The notes under the pieces were generated by a model. The model saw nothing but the letters and a program-made list of their open reading frames with translations. It did no database searches and was not told the DNA's origin. A stretch of DNA of 64,000 nucleotides, taken from positions 992,001 through 1,056,000 of the forward strand of contig CBDHGL010000003.1 of NCBI GenBank assembly GCA_965263105.1, read 5' to 3'. Of this stretch, positions 1-8,482 are shown piece by piece. The translations under genes and the position numbers were made by a program. The stretch comes from JBCCTX01 sp965263105 (GTDB taxonomy: Bacteria > Bacteroidota > Bacteroidia > J057). Positions within the stretch are counted from its first letter, which is position 1. Every line of letters starts with the position of its first letter.

Positions 1-1
1 G

Positions 2-586
2 CGTCTTCTTTCCGATGTATTGAATTCTTATATTGAATTAGACATAAAATTATTGTCGGACTATTCAGTCATAGATGATCTATTTAAATTGGTTTCCTTA
101 TTGGCCTCTAGAATTGGCCAGAAAATGGATTATAGTAAAATGAGTTCTATATTAGGACTGAGTCGACATAAGCTAAAAGACTATATTCATTTATTAGAAC
201 GAACCTATTTTCTGCATCTTGTCAGGCCATTTACTGGGAGCATTGATAGAGCCATAGCAAAACAGCCTAAAGTATATGTGGCTGATACAGGTTTAGCTAG
301 GCAGTTGGCCCAGTTAAATAGTGGGGCCTTGTTTGAAAATGCTGTGGCCTTGCAACTCATGAGACTTGGGAAACTGGCCTATTTTCAGCTAAGAACAGGG
401 CAAGAGATTGATTTCATTGTCAATGAAAAAAGGGCTTTTGAGGTAAAGGAAACTCCAACACAGAAAGATTTGAATACGGTAAGAAAAAGAGCAGAACGCA
501 TCGGTATCAAAAGTTCTGAGCTAATTGGTCGTTATCCTCCTGAAAATGGTTTTGATGCTTTTATTTGGGGAGGAACAGTTTTGTAA
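2..586 (+). CDS. AAA-family ATPase, DUF4143 C-terminal part (5' end outside window)
   Basis: The reading frame is open from the left edge, so the true start lies upstream; the TTG at 20 is only the first possible start inside the window. The visible 190 residues match the C-terminal half of AAA_14/DUF4143 proteins: a winged-helix segment followed by a restriction-endonuclease-like fold with the pattern TGQEIDFIV...AFEVKE, equivalent to the GAEIDLILE...AIEIKRG of the complete relative at 3741-4931. The N-terminal Walker ATPase domain is missing because of the window boundary. The cellular role of this family is not established. It is the first of three family members within 8 kb. Confidence 0.8.
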   Translation, partial: RLLSDVLNSYIELDIKLLSDYSVIDDLFKLVSLLASRIGQKMDYSKMSSILGLSRHKLKDYIHLLERTYFLHLVRPFTGSIDRAIAKQPKVYVADTGLARQLAQLNSGALFENAVALQLMRLGKLAYFQLRTGQEIDFIVNEKRAFEVKETPTQKDLNTVRKRAERIGIKSSELIGRYPPENGFDAFIWGGTVL

Positions 587-622
587 TTACTTTTTTTGAG
601 GATAAAATAACCATACACTCAT

Positions 623-2089
623 ATGCTTCTCCTAAAAAACTATATTAATGGAACCTGGGTAGCTAGCTCAGCAACGGAACAGATAGCTGTTGAAAATCCC
701 GCTACAAAGGAAATCTTGGCCAAAGTGCCGGACGGCTCAAGTAAGGATGTGGGAGCAGCCGTCTCCGCTGCAGAGGAAGCCTTTCCCGCTTGGCGTAATA
801 CGCCAGCCCACGACCGTATTCAATATCTATTTCGCCTAAAAACGCTTTTGGAGGAGCATTATGAAGAGATTGCTAGGACCATTACAGAAGAATGCGGGAA
901 AACCTTGGGGGAATCTAAAGGAGAGTTACGTCGGGCGATTGAAAATGTCGAAATGGCCTGTGGAACCCCCTCACTCATTCAAGGAGCCTATACAGAAGAT
1001 ATCGCCAGAGGTATAGACGAATACATGGTGCGCCAGCCCTTGGGAGTTTGTGCCTGTATTACCCCTTTTAACTTTCCAGGAATGATCCCCTTTTGGTTCT
1101 TGCCCTACGCCATAGCCTGTGGTAATACCTTCATCGTTAAACCTTCCGAGAAAGTTCCCCTTACCTTACATAAGGTATTTGAACTGTTAGACCAATTAGG
1201 CCTTCCCCCTGGCGTCATCAACATGGTTCACGGACGAAAGGAAGCTGTTGATGCCCTGATTCAGCATCCCTCCGTGAAAGCTATCAGTTTTGTGGGCTCA
1301 ACCCAAGTAGCACGGTACATCTATGCGGAAGGGGCCAAATATGGCAAACGGGTTCAAGCCCAAGGAGGGGCAAAAAATCCGATTATCGTATTGCCTGATG
1401 CAGAAATGGATTCGACTACTCAGATAGTGGTAGACTCTGTTTATGGCTGCGCCGGCCAACGCTGCCTGGCGGCATCCTCAATTTTAACTATTGGAGCACA
1501 TAAGGAATTTACAGAACGAGTGGTTGAAATGGCCCATGATCGTGTTACCGGCTATGGGATGGATCCAACTACCCAGATGGGAAGTATTATCACCGCTGAA
1601 AGTAAACAGCGAATCGAAGGACTAATTGCTAAAGGCGTAAAAGAGGGGGCCAAATTGGTCTTAGACGGACGGAATTCTCCTATCTCTGGCTATGAAAAAG
1701 GGAATTTTCTCAAGCCTACGATATTGGAAGATGTTCCATTGAAGGGAGAACTCGCCCATACGGAAATCTTTGGTCCTGTCATGAGCCTAATACACCTCGA
1801 ATCGATTGATCAGGCCCTGGAATACCTCAATCAGAACCCCTACGGCAATATGGCCTGTATTTTTACCAGTAATGGGGGAGCGGCCAGGCAGTTTCGCCAC
1901 GACGCTTATGCCGGGAATATTGGAATCAATATTGGCGTGGCGGCACCCATGGCAGAATTTCCCTTTTCTGGATGGAAAGACAGTTTCTTTGGTGATCTAC
2001 ACGGCCAGGGAAAACATGCCATAGAATTTTTTACCCAGACCAAAATTGTAGTAGAGCGTTGGCTGAAAGAATGGTCTCGTAAATTTTAG
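623..2089 (+). CDS. mmsA: CoA-acylating methylmalonate-semialdehyde dehydrogenase
   Basis: Aldehyde dehydrogenase superfamily, 488 residues, the normal length for MmsA/IolA. The N-terminal half carries FNFPGMIPFWFLPYAIA, typical of this subfamily. The catalytic cysteine is in GQRCLAASS (Cys281), and the C-terminus has MAEFPFSGWKDSFFGDLHG. Known members convert methylmalonate semialdehyde or malonate semialdehyde plus CoA and NAD+ into propionyl-CoA or acetyl-CoA in valine, thymine or inositol breakdown. The next gene, 35 bp downstream on the same strand, is a sodium/solute symporter, so an uptake-plus-catabolism pair is likely. The substrate cannot be chosen from sequence; no other inositol or valine genes are nearby. 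Confidence 0.93.
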   Translation: MLLLKNYINGTWVASSATEQIAVENPATKEILAKVPDGSSKDVGAAVSAAEEAFPAWRNTPAHDRIQYLFRLKTLLEEHYEEIARTITEECGKTLGESKGELRRAIENVEMACGTPSLIQGAYTEDIARGIDEYMVRQPLGVCACITPFNFPGMIPFWFLPYAIACGNTFIVKPSEKVPLTLHKVFELLDQLGLPPGVINMVHGRKEAVDALIQHPSVKAISFVGSTQVARYIYAEGAKYGKRVQAQGGAKNPIIVLPDAEMDSTTQIVVDSVYGCAGQRCLAASSILTIGAHKEFTERVVEMAHDRVTGYGMDPTTQMGSIITAESKQRIEGLIAKGVKEGAKLVLDGRNSPISGYEKGNFLKPTILEDVPLKGELAHTEIFGPVMSLIHLESIDQALEYLNQNPYGNMACIFTSNGGAARQFRHDAYAGNIGINIGVAAPMAEFPFSGWKDSFFGDLHGQGKHAIEFFTQTKIVVERWLKEWSRKF

Positions 2090-2124
2090 TAGATTGTAGT
2101 AATAGACTACTTATACTACCTTTT

Positions 2125-3738
2125 ATGTGGACTCTACTCAGTTTTTTGCTGTTTACAGCATTTGTTGCCATTTTTTCCTGGTATAAATTAAGAAAAGACG
2201 CCCTGGACTCTCAAGATGGATATTTCTTGGGAGGGCGCAGCCTTACAGCGGGAGTAATTGCTGGATCAATGATCCTGACCAATATCTCTACCGAGCACCT
2301 TATTGGAATGAACGGGGATGCCTTTATGCATGGCTTGATCATCATCAGTTGGGAGACTACCTCTGCTATTGCCCTGGTCATCGGAGCTCTCTACTTTATT
2401 CCCAAATACCTTCGAATGGGGCTGACAACCATTCCGGAGTACCTAGAATACAGATTTGATGGCTTTACTCGGACTTTGGTGGCGGCAGTACTGATTCTTT
2501 CCTTTGTTTTTACCCTTTTGCCCATTGTCCTATATACGGGTGCCATAAACTTTGAAAGCATATTCGAAATCTCAGAAAAGTGGAATTTGAGTGAATCTCA
2601 GGCCATTTGGATTACCATTCTTGTGATCGGCTTGATAGGATCAATTTATGCCATTTTTGGCGGCCTCAAGGCCGTTGCCTACTCTGATATGATAAATGGA
2701 TATGGCTTATTAATTGGGGGGCTGATGGTGCCTATTTTCGCCTTATGGCAGATAGGAGATGGAGATATCTGGGGGGCCATGAGCAAGGTGTATGAGTTTG
2801 CCCCTGAAAAATTTCGGGTTTTGGGCTCTCGAGATTCTATCATGCCTATGGAGGTGTTATTCACAGGCCTAATAGTCAATCAATTGTACTTCTGGTGCAT
2901 GAACCAGACCATTATCCAGCGGGCCTTGGGGGCCGTAAGTCTCAAAGAAGCACAGAAGGGCTTAATGCTTGCAGGTTTATTCAAAATTTTAGTCCCCCTA
3001 ATAATTATTCTTCCTGGGATTATCGGTATCTATTACTTTGGTGCCTTTAGTGCGGACAGCCTTCCCAAGGGCGAGGTCGTGTATCCAGAACTGGTCAAGG
3101 CCGTCATGCCCACCGTGTTGATCGGTTTTTTTGCGGCGGTGGTGATGGGGGCTGTTTTAAGTACCTTCAATAGTGTCCTGAATAGTTCCGCTACCTTATT
3201 CAGTGTGGGCATCTATAAAAGACACATACGAAAAGCAGCTGATGAGAAGCAACTTGTTCGGGTGGGAAAATGGACCTCTGCAATTCTGGCCATAGGGGCC
3301 ATTCTGGTAGCCCCGATGGTAGCCAATGCCCCTGAAGGGCTTTACCAACTCTTGCAAACCCTCAATGGGATCTATTTCATTCCTGTAGCCTCTATCCTCA
3401 TTGCGGGATTTTTTGTGAAAAATATCTCGGCTACAGGTGCCAAAGTGGGATTTTTCTTTGGCCTGTTTTTCTATATCATTTTGGCCTTTGTCCTAGATAT
3501 TGATAACCGCGACAACCTAGAAAATGGAAGCTTCTATATGCATTATGTGCATATCTGGGGCTTGGAATTTGTCTTAAATATGTTGGTCATGTGGGGCGTT
3601 TCTCAGATTTTCCCTCGAGAAAAGGCCACCCAGCAAGATTTTGTCCAAAAAATTCAATTGGAAGAGTGGAAATACGCCAAGATTGTAGGGCTAGGCTTAG
3701 TGATCATTACCCTGGCCATTTACCTGTGGCTCCAGTAA
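2125..3738 (+). CDS. Sodium/solute symporter (SSS, SLC5 family)
   Basis: 537 residues with about 13-14 hydrophobic segments, the usual SSS layout. The early part (GGRSLTAGVIAGSMILTNIS, then TTIPEYLEYRF) is the family signature that precedes the substrate and sodium sites, and IYAIFGGLKAVAYSD is a second SSS hallmark. The closest resemblance I recognise is to SGLT-like transporters of Bacteroidota. It probably imports a sugar, polyol or organic acid with Na+. It follows mmsA by 35 bp and is probably cotranscribed. Its stop lies only 2 bp from the end of the convergent ATPase gene at 3741. Confidence 0.9.
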   Translation: MWTLLSFLLFTAFVAIFSWYKLRKDALDSQDGYFLGGRSLTAGVIAGSMILTNISTEHLIGMNGDAFMHGLIIISWETTSAIALVIGALYFIPKYLRMGLTTIPEYLEYRFDGFTRTLVAAVLILSFVFTLLPIVLYTGAINFESIFEISEKWNLSESQAIWITILVIGLIGSIYAIFGGLKAVAYSDMINGYGLLIGGLMVPIFALWQIGDGDIWGAMSKVYEFAPEKFRVLGSRDSIMPMEVLFTGLIVNQLYFWCMNQTIIQRALGAVSLKEAQKGLMLAGLFKILVPLIIILPGIIGIYYFGAFSADSLPKGEVVYPELVKAVMPTVLIGFFAAVVMGAVLSTFNSVLNSSATLFSVGIYKRHIRKAADEKQLVRVGKWTSAILAIGAILVAPMVANAPEGLYQLLQTLNGIYFIPVASILIAGFFVKNISATGAKVGFFFGLFFYIILAFVLDIDNRDNLENGSFYMHYVHIWGLEFVLNMLVMWGVSQIFPREKATQQDFVQKIQLEEWKYAKIVGLGLVIITLAIYLWLQ

Positions 3739-3740
3739 AG

Positions 3741-4931
3741 CTAGGAGGACTCTAATGGATTCTGCTTGCGGAGTTTTGCCATAAATGTAACCAGGGATAG
3801 GGCGCGAACGTCCTGGGGGAGGGAAAAGGACTCTTTCCCTGGATAGATGACAAATTTCTGCTGAATTTCAAGAGAATTGCAGGATTCATAGAACCCTTTT
3901 GATATAGAAAATGTGTGACCCCTTTTTATTTCAATAGCCCATTTTTCGTAGGGATTAAATTCTAGAATGAGGTCTATTTCGGCCCCTCCGGCTGTTCGAT
4001 AATAATACGGTCTTACACGAGGCGGTAAAACGGATATGATATTATCAATTACAAATCCTTCCCAGCTTTTTCCTGCAATAGGATGGCCAAGGAGCTCATT
4101 ATAGGAACCAATATTAAGTAGGGCATGGGTAATGCCACTATCTCTAACATATACCCTTGGAGATTTTACCAAACGCTTTTTTACATTGGCCGAAAAAGGG
4201 GCTAGTCTTCTGATTAGTAGCAAGTCTACTAGTAGATCCACATAACGACCAATGGTGACACTAGAGACACCCAAACTACTCCCAATTTGAGAAGCATTTA
4301 GGGGATTGCCTTGGTTGTGAGCTAGCATGGTCCAAAAGCGTTCCAGGGTCTGGGCAGGGATTCTAGGGCCGAGCTGAGGAATATCTCGTTCTAGATAGGT
4401 TTTGATAAAATTGAAGCGCCAATCGAGGCTATTGGCATCACTCTGAAGTAAGCTTTCAGGAAACCCCCCTCGTACCCAAAGTTCATTAAGTTTACTACTT
4501 TCAGTCTGTTGATCATATTCAATAGCATTGACTGGGAAAAGTTCAAGGAAGGCAATTCTACCTGCTAGGGTCTCACTAGATTGTTGTAGGAGGTCTATAG
4601 AGGCCGATCCTAGAAATAAGAATAATCCTTTCCTATTCCCCTTTCTCCTTTCCTGGTCGATTAATCCACGAATTTGGGTAAAAACTTCTGGTAGTCTTTG
4701 GACTTCATCCAGGATAATGAGTTTGTCGTCATTTTCTTCATAAAAAGCCGCAATATCCTGGACTTTCTGTAGGTCCAGTCGATTTTCTAAATCGAGGTAG
4801 ACAGAAGGTCGGCCTTGAGCAATCTGGAGGGCCAGAGTTGTTTTCCCCACTTGTCTAGGGCCCATAAGGGCTACACTTGCATGGGTATTGAGGGCTTCGG
4901 CCAATTTTTTTTCCAGATAGCGAGGGATCAT
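3741..4931 (-). CDS. AAA ATPase with DUF4143 domain
   Basis: 396 residues, the full length of the AAA_14/DUF4143 family. The N-terminus has a Walker A motif MGPRQVGKTTLALQIA and a Walker B-like LIILDEVQRLPE. The middle has a winged-helix region (LNASQIGSSLGVSSVTIGRYVDLL). The C-terminus holds GAEIDLILEF...WAIEIKRG, a PD-(D/E)XK-like core. These proteins are abundant in Bacteroidota and mobile in distribution; function is unknown, with suggestions of defence or stress roles. An inverted repeat lies 20 bp upstream of the start, which may allow self-regulation. It is one of three family members here. Confidence 0.9.
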   Translation of the reverse strand: MIPRYLEKKLAEALNTHASVALMGPRQVGKTTLALQIAQGRPSVYLDLENRLDLQKVQDIAAFYEENDDKLIILDEVQRLPEVFTQIRGLIDQERRKGNRKGLFLFLGSASIDLLQQSSETLAGRIAFLELFPVNAIEYDQQTESSKLNELWVRGGFPESLLQSDANSLDWRFNFIKTYLERDIPQLGPRIPAQTLERFWTMLAHNQGNPLNASQIGSSLGVSSVTIGRYVDLLVDLLLIRRLAPFSANVKKRLVKSPRVYVRDSGITHALLNIGSYNELLGHPIAGKSWEGFVIDNIISVLPPRVRPYYYRTAGGAEIDLILEFNPYEKWAIEIKRGHTFSISKGFYESCNSLEIQQKFVIYPGKESFSLPQDVRALSLVTFMAKLRKQNPLESS

Positions 4932-4951
4932 GTAGGCAAATTTAACATTTC

Positions 4952-4966
4952 ATGTAAAATTTACAT
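4952..4966. promoter_or_regulatory. 15-bp dyad upstream of the DUF4143 ATPase
   Basis: ATGTAAA-A-TTTACAT is a perfect 7+7 bp dyad with one central base, ending 20 bp upstream of the ATPase start at 4931. A partial copy of the same half (AAATTTAACAT, 4938-4948) lies between it and the start, about one to two helical turns away. This is the right place for an operator read by a dimeric regulator. That function is inference. Confidence 0.4.
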
Positions 4967-4998
4967 AGTAATAGCCCCATAATGAGGAAAATTAGCCC

Positions 4999-5035
4999 AA
5001 AAAGAAAGGTAGGCAGGAGAATCTCCTACCTACCT
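4999..5035 (-). terminator. Rho-independent terminator of the sulfatase gene
   Basis: Read on the minus strand, a 14-bp stem (arms 5022-5035 and 5007-5020, one mismatch) with a one-base gap between arms is followed by a T-rich tract (TTCTTTTT). It sits about 210 bp after the sulfatase stop. Confidence 0.6.
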
Positions 5036-5102
5036 AGCCCTTGCTCTTAAAAACCGGGGGACTCAATCACTTCGTGAGAATCAACCCCAGCCCTTGCTCT
5101 TA
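5036..5102. repeat. Direct repeat pair in the 4932-5244 gap
   Basis: AGCCCTTGCTCTTA occurs at 5036-5049 and again at 5089-5102, 53 bp apart. The 313-bp gap (4932-5244) otherwise holds the dyad at 4952, the terminator at 4999 and no credible gene. A 63-codon minus-strand frame across 5047-5238 has no recognisable content. Confidence 0.55.
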
Positions 5103-5244
5103 CCGATAATAATACAAAGACTGTGCCTGAATTATTTTTCAAGAGATTTTTGTGAAAAAGCTGAAAAATGGGGGATTTAAGGAGCAGAAGACCTATTCGG
5201 GTGTATATAAAAACCCTACCCATGTACAGTAATTCCATTTTCGC

Positions 5245-6603
5245 TTAATTCCTTTTAGCACGATACATCTCTACCTGGGTTTCCTGAGCGAATTCCTCAA
5301 GCTTTTGCCTCAACGCCTTCACCTTTTCCGGATAGCTGTCTGCTAAATTATACATCTCATAGGGATCTTGATTCATGTGAAAAAGCTGCTCTCCATCAGA
5401 TTCGGTAACTCGGTATTTCCATTCCTTTTCTCGTATTCCCTGAACGCTTTTATTTCTACAATAGAAAAAAGTTTTCCTAGGAGATGAGCTCTCCCCTTTC
5501 CAGGTAGAAAGCATGTTTTTTCCGTCAATCTGAACTTGATCAGGCATGTTTGCCCCGCCTATTTCGATTAAGGTGGGAAAAATATCTAAGGTGGAGGCTA
5601 TTTCCCTATTCACCTGATTCTCCTCAATTACCCCCGGCCAATACACTATACCGGGTACCCGAAAGCCTCCTTCATAGCTAGTAGCCTTGGCACCGCGTAG
5701 GCCTCCCGTTGTTCCAGCATGCCATCTTTCTACCCCGTCTTGTAACATTCTATCGGGTAAATTCTGCCAGGGCCCATTATCACTGGTGAAAATGATCAAG
5801 GTATTTTCAGCTAATCCTTCTTCCTCTAAGGTTCGATGCAGTTCTCCGATGGTCCAATCTACCATTTCGATCACATCCCCATACAGCCCAGCTTCAGAAG
5901 TCCCTCGAAATTTAGGGGCAGCATTAATCGGTAAATGGGGCATGCTGTGGGCCAAATACAGGAAAAAGGGTTTGTCCCTATCCTCTTTGATAAATTCGAT
6001 GGCTTTCTCTGCATAGTCTAGTGTGAGCATTTCTTGTTTTTTACCTATTTCTCTAAGCTTTTTGTCGTCCTCATATAGAAACAAGGTATCCTTACCACTC
6101 AACCAGGGACACCAGGGGAGGATCATGTCGTTGCTATAGGGAAGGCCGAAAAAGGAGTCAAAGCCGCGATTGGTAGGCAGGTATTGGGGGTTATGTCCTA
6201 AGTGCCATTTCCCTATGATGCCTGTGTGATAACCAGCCTTTTTGAGCACCTGGGCAAGGGTAATCTCAGATAGAGGGAGGCCATTCTTGGATTCGGGCCC
6301 AAAATTGTGTGGTGCATTTCGCACAGGATACCTGCCCGTAAGGAGTCCAGCCCGGGAGGGGGTACAGACGGCCGCTGCTGCATAAAAAGAGGTAAAGCGG
6401 ATTCCCCCCTCGGCGAGTTTATTCAAATTAGGCGTTTTGATAAGCGGATTGCCATAGCATTCCAGGTCGCCATAGCCCATGTCATCCATGAAAATGAGGA
6501 GGATATTGGGCTGGGTAGGGGAGGAGCTTTGCGCTGAGAGGGGAGAGTTGTATACTATTGCGGCTATAAGGCCGAATAGGTTGAGCAGTAGAGTCTTTGG
6601 CAT
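5245..6603 (-). CDS. Secreted sulfatase (formylglycine type)
   Basis: 452 residues. A signal peptide (hydrophobic run to about residue 24, LSAQ) indicates export. The alkaline-phosphatase-fold sulfatase core begins with NILLIFMDDMGYGD, which supplies metal-binding aspartates. CTPSR at Cys80 is the sequence recognised by formylglycine-generating enzyme, followed by AGLLTGRYP. GKWHLGH and FTSDNGPW supply further active-site residues. Members cleave sulfate esters, usually from polysaccharides or glycans; the substrate cannot be read from sequence. No SusCD pair or anaerobic maturase is adjacent. A glycosidase-like lipoprotein is encoded 2 kb away on the same strand, so glycan use is plausible. 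Confidence 0.93.
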   Translation of the reverse strand: MPKTLLLNLFGLIAAIVYNSPLSAQSSSPTQPNILLIFMDDMGYGDLECYGNPLIKTPNLNKLAEGGIRFTSFYAAAAVCTPSRAGLLTGRYPVRNAPHNFGPESKNGLPLSEITLAQVLKKAGYHTGIIGKWHLGHNPQYLPTNRGFDSFFGLPYSNDMILPWCPWLSGKDTLFLYEDDKKLREIGKKQEMLTLDYAEKAIEFIKEDRDKPFFLYLAHSMPHLPINAAPKFRGTSEAGLYGDVIEMVDWTIGELHRTLEEEGLAENTLIIFTSDNGPWQNLPDRMLQDGVERWHAGTTGGLRGAKATSYEGGFRVPGIVYWPGVIEENQVNREIASTLDIFPTLIEIGGANMPDQVQIDGKNMLSTWKGESSSPRKTFFYCRNKSVQGIREKEWKYRVTESDGEQLFHMNQDPYEMYNLADSYPEKVKALRQKLEEFAQETQVEMYRAKRN

Positions 6604-6633
6604 GAGTTGTATCTGTAAAGTGCTTGACCTAAG

Positions 6634-7824
6634 TTAATAGGTAAAGCCGAAATGCCAAAGGGGGATTATTCTGCCTTTTTTATGCAGAATATCATCTGCT
6701 GCGATAAAGGAGCTGGGAACCCCTTTTAATTGTGAGAAGGTTTTTGATGCTCCTCCTACCTCAAAAACATATGAGTTATCCACTAGGAAATCTCCGTATT
6801 TGGGTGTCGTTACGTGGTGTTTTACGGAAAGTTGATTCATGAAGAAGGTTTCGCGAAGGTTTCCAGGATCTGGGGTATTATCTCCCAGTGCATAACAGAG
6901 ATTAGGGTTATTCAGAAATATTTTATCTGGTTTTCTTAAAGGCCCCATACCCATTGATGCAGAACGGAGGGTTTGGATCATAGAGGCTCTTTCCAACCAA
7001 GAAATATAATTGAGTATAATATCTCTTGCTACTCCTACTTCCCTTGCTAATTGGGTAATATTTGGGGTGAAGGGAACCATTGACGTCAATATGGAAAGGA
7101 GGCGCTTCAATTTATGGATGGTTTGATAGGTGATTTGTTGAATGGCAGGTAAATCTGTCTCAAGTACCAAATTGGCGATAATCCTTAAACGTTCGGAATA
7201 TATTTTCTTTCCTTCTAAGAAAAAGGGATAGAAGCCCCATTGAAGATACGCTTTAAAGGTTTGCAGGATATCTATCTTCTCAGGCAAGTTGCTTAATCGA
7301 TCTTCATACAGGATTTGATCTAGTGTTAGCTTAGGTAATGTTAGCCCGTGTTCAAATCTTAAATAGGCTCGAAAGGATAATCCTGAAAGGGTATAGCCAA
7401 CGGCTCTCCTACTTAAATCGCTATCTCCTTTATAAATGTTCAAGGCTGAAGAGCCCGTAAATACGACTTTGAGTGTAGGATAGTAATCGTACATCAACTT
7501 GAGGTCTTTGGACCAATGAGGGTATTTGTGAACTTCATCTAAGTATAGGTGAGTTCCTCCTTTTTTGACAAAATCTTCAGCAAACTCGATAAGTCGGGCT
7601 TTTTCAAAATAAATGTCATCCAGTGTAGTGTAGAGAACTTTGTCATCTTTGCTTCCAAAATTCTCCTTGATATGTTGCAATAGTAAGGTCGTTTTTCCCG
7701 ATCCTCTAGCCCCTGTTATGGAAATAAGCTGTTTATCCCACTCAATCTCATCTATTAGATAGCGTCGGATATGGTAGGGTGCATTGTCTACGAGTTGCTG
7801 GTGGAGAATTTTGAGACGCTGCAT
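6634..7824 (-). CDS. AAA ATPase with DUF4143 domain, third copy
   Basis: 396 residues. The N-terminus has ITGARGSGKTTLLLQHI (Walker A) and THLYLDEVHKYP (Walker B). The winged-helix segment is LAREVGVARDIILNYISWLE. The C-terminal nuclease-like core is degenerate (GDFLVDNSYVFEVGGASK): the acidic-aspartate-lysine pattern seen in the other two copies is only partly kept. It diverges clearly from the 3741 copy, so this is not a recent duplication. The start codon lies 6 bp from the first of three phased palindromes (7831-7904), which suggests autoregulation. The sulfatase gene begins 30 bp downstream on the same strand. Confidence 0.88.
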   Translation of the reverse strand: MQRLKILHQQLVDNAPYHIRRYLIDEIEWDKQLISITGARGSGKTTLLLQHIKENFGSKDDKVLYTTLDDIYFEKARLIEFAEDFVKKGGTHLYLDEVHKYPHWSKDLKLMYDYYPTLKVVFTGSSALNIYKGDSDLSRRAVGYTLSGLSFRAYLRFEHGLTLPKLTLDQILYEDRLSNLPEKIDILQTFKAYLQWGFYPFFLEGKKIYSERLRIIANLVLETDLPAIQQITYQTIHKLKRLLSILTSMVPFTPNITQLAREVGVARDIILNYISWLERASMIQTLRSASMGMGPLRKPDKIFLNNPNLCYALGDNTPDPGNLRETFFMNQLSVKHHVTTPKYGDFLVDNSYVFEVGGASKTFSQLKGVPSSFIAADDILHKKGRIIPLWHFGFTY

Positions 7825-7830
7825 AAAATT

Positions 7831-7904
7831 GTGGTTTAGAAACTACAAATATATAAATTGTAGTATGAAAACTACAAAAATGAAAAATGTGGTTTTGAAA
7901 CAAC
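7831..7904. promoter_or_regulatory. Three 16-bp palindromes at exact 29-bp period
   Basis: GTGGTTTAGAAACTAC (7831-7846), GTAGTATGAAAACTAC (7860-7875) and GTGGTTTTGAAACAAC (7889-7904) share the form GTnGTTTnnAAACnAC, each with 6 of 7 arm pairs matched. They are separated by two 13-bp spacers made only of A, T and one G. The 29-bp step is close to three helical turns, so all sites would face the same side of the DNA. The array starts 6 bp upstream of the ATPase start and lies between two divergent genes. The most likely role is cooperative operator binding, by inference. Confidence 0.6.
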
Positions 7905-8024
7905 GTTTTTTAAGCCTTTTGAGGTACAAATAATACTTCTGATCAGATCAATCGGATAAGTTTCTTATAAAATAGTAACCTTTTTTCGATTATTTCGATT
8001 AAATTAGATGGAAAGGAAAAATAT

Positions 8025-8480
8025 ATGCGGTCTTATCCTGAACTAAAAAAGCCCTCGAAAGAGGAGCAACAAACGGCAATGGTATCCTATGATGCCCTAG
8101 CGGCTACGCTTATTCAATTAAAAACGGAATACCCTGAAATTGAGATTGAGGAGACAAATGAGAAAATAAAAGTTCCCCGACAAGCATTGGAGTTATTAGC
8201 GGAAATTCTTAAGGGATTAAGTAAGGGAAGACCAATCTCCATAGTTCCCATAGCAGCAGAAATGACAACTCAGGCTGCGGCGGACTTTATTGGATGCTCT
8301 CGGCCTCATTTGGTAAAGCTCTTAGAGGGAGGAAAGATTCCTTATACCTTGGTGGGCAAACATAGAAGAATCAAATACGAAGATTTGGCAGTCTATAAAA
8401 AGCAGATGAAAGCACAGCAAGAAGCCTTACTCATCGAGCTGATGAAGGGAGATGAGGAACTGGGCCTGTATGAGAAGTAA
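8025..8480 (+). CDS. Excisionase-type HTH protein, antitoxin of a PIN-type TA pair
   Basis: 151 residues. Residues about 80-130 form a MerR/Xis-like helix-turn-helix (MTTQAAADFIGCSRPHLVKL, then LVGKHRRIKYEDLAVYKKQM), the pattern of the excisionase-family DNA-binding domain. The N-terminal half is an uncharacterised region with an IEEEIK-like charged stretch. In Bacteroidota and other phyla this architecture is the antitoxin encoded directly before a PIN-domain toxin. Here only a 30-codon toxin remnant follows, 2 bp downstream. The ATG at 8025 has an A-rich leader (AAAGGAAAAATAT) and is the natural start. Confidence 0.82.
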   Translation: MRSYPELKKPSKEEQQTAMVSYDALAATLIQLKTEYPEIEIEETNEKIKVPRQALELLAEILKGLSKGRPISIVPIAAEMTTQAAADFIGCSRPHLVKLLEGGKIPYTLVGKHRRIKYEDLAVYKKQMKAQQEALLIELMKGDEELGLYEK

Positions 8481-8482
8481 CC

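Noticed and set aside
5047..5238. 63-codon minus-strand frame as a gene
   Set aside because: It crosses the direct repeat, has no recognisable pattern and no start context.
7831..7904. The phased palindromes as a small CRISPR array
   Set aside because: Repeats are only 16 bp, imperfect, with 13-bp spacers of pure A/T character; no cas genes are present.
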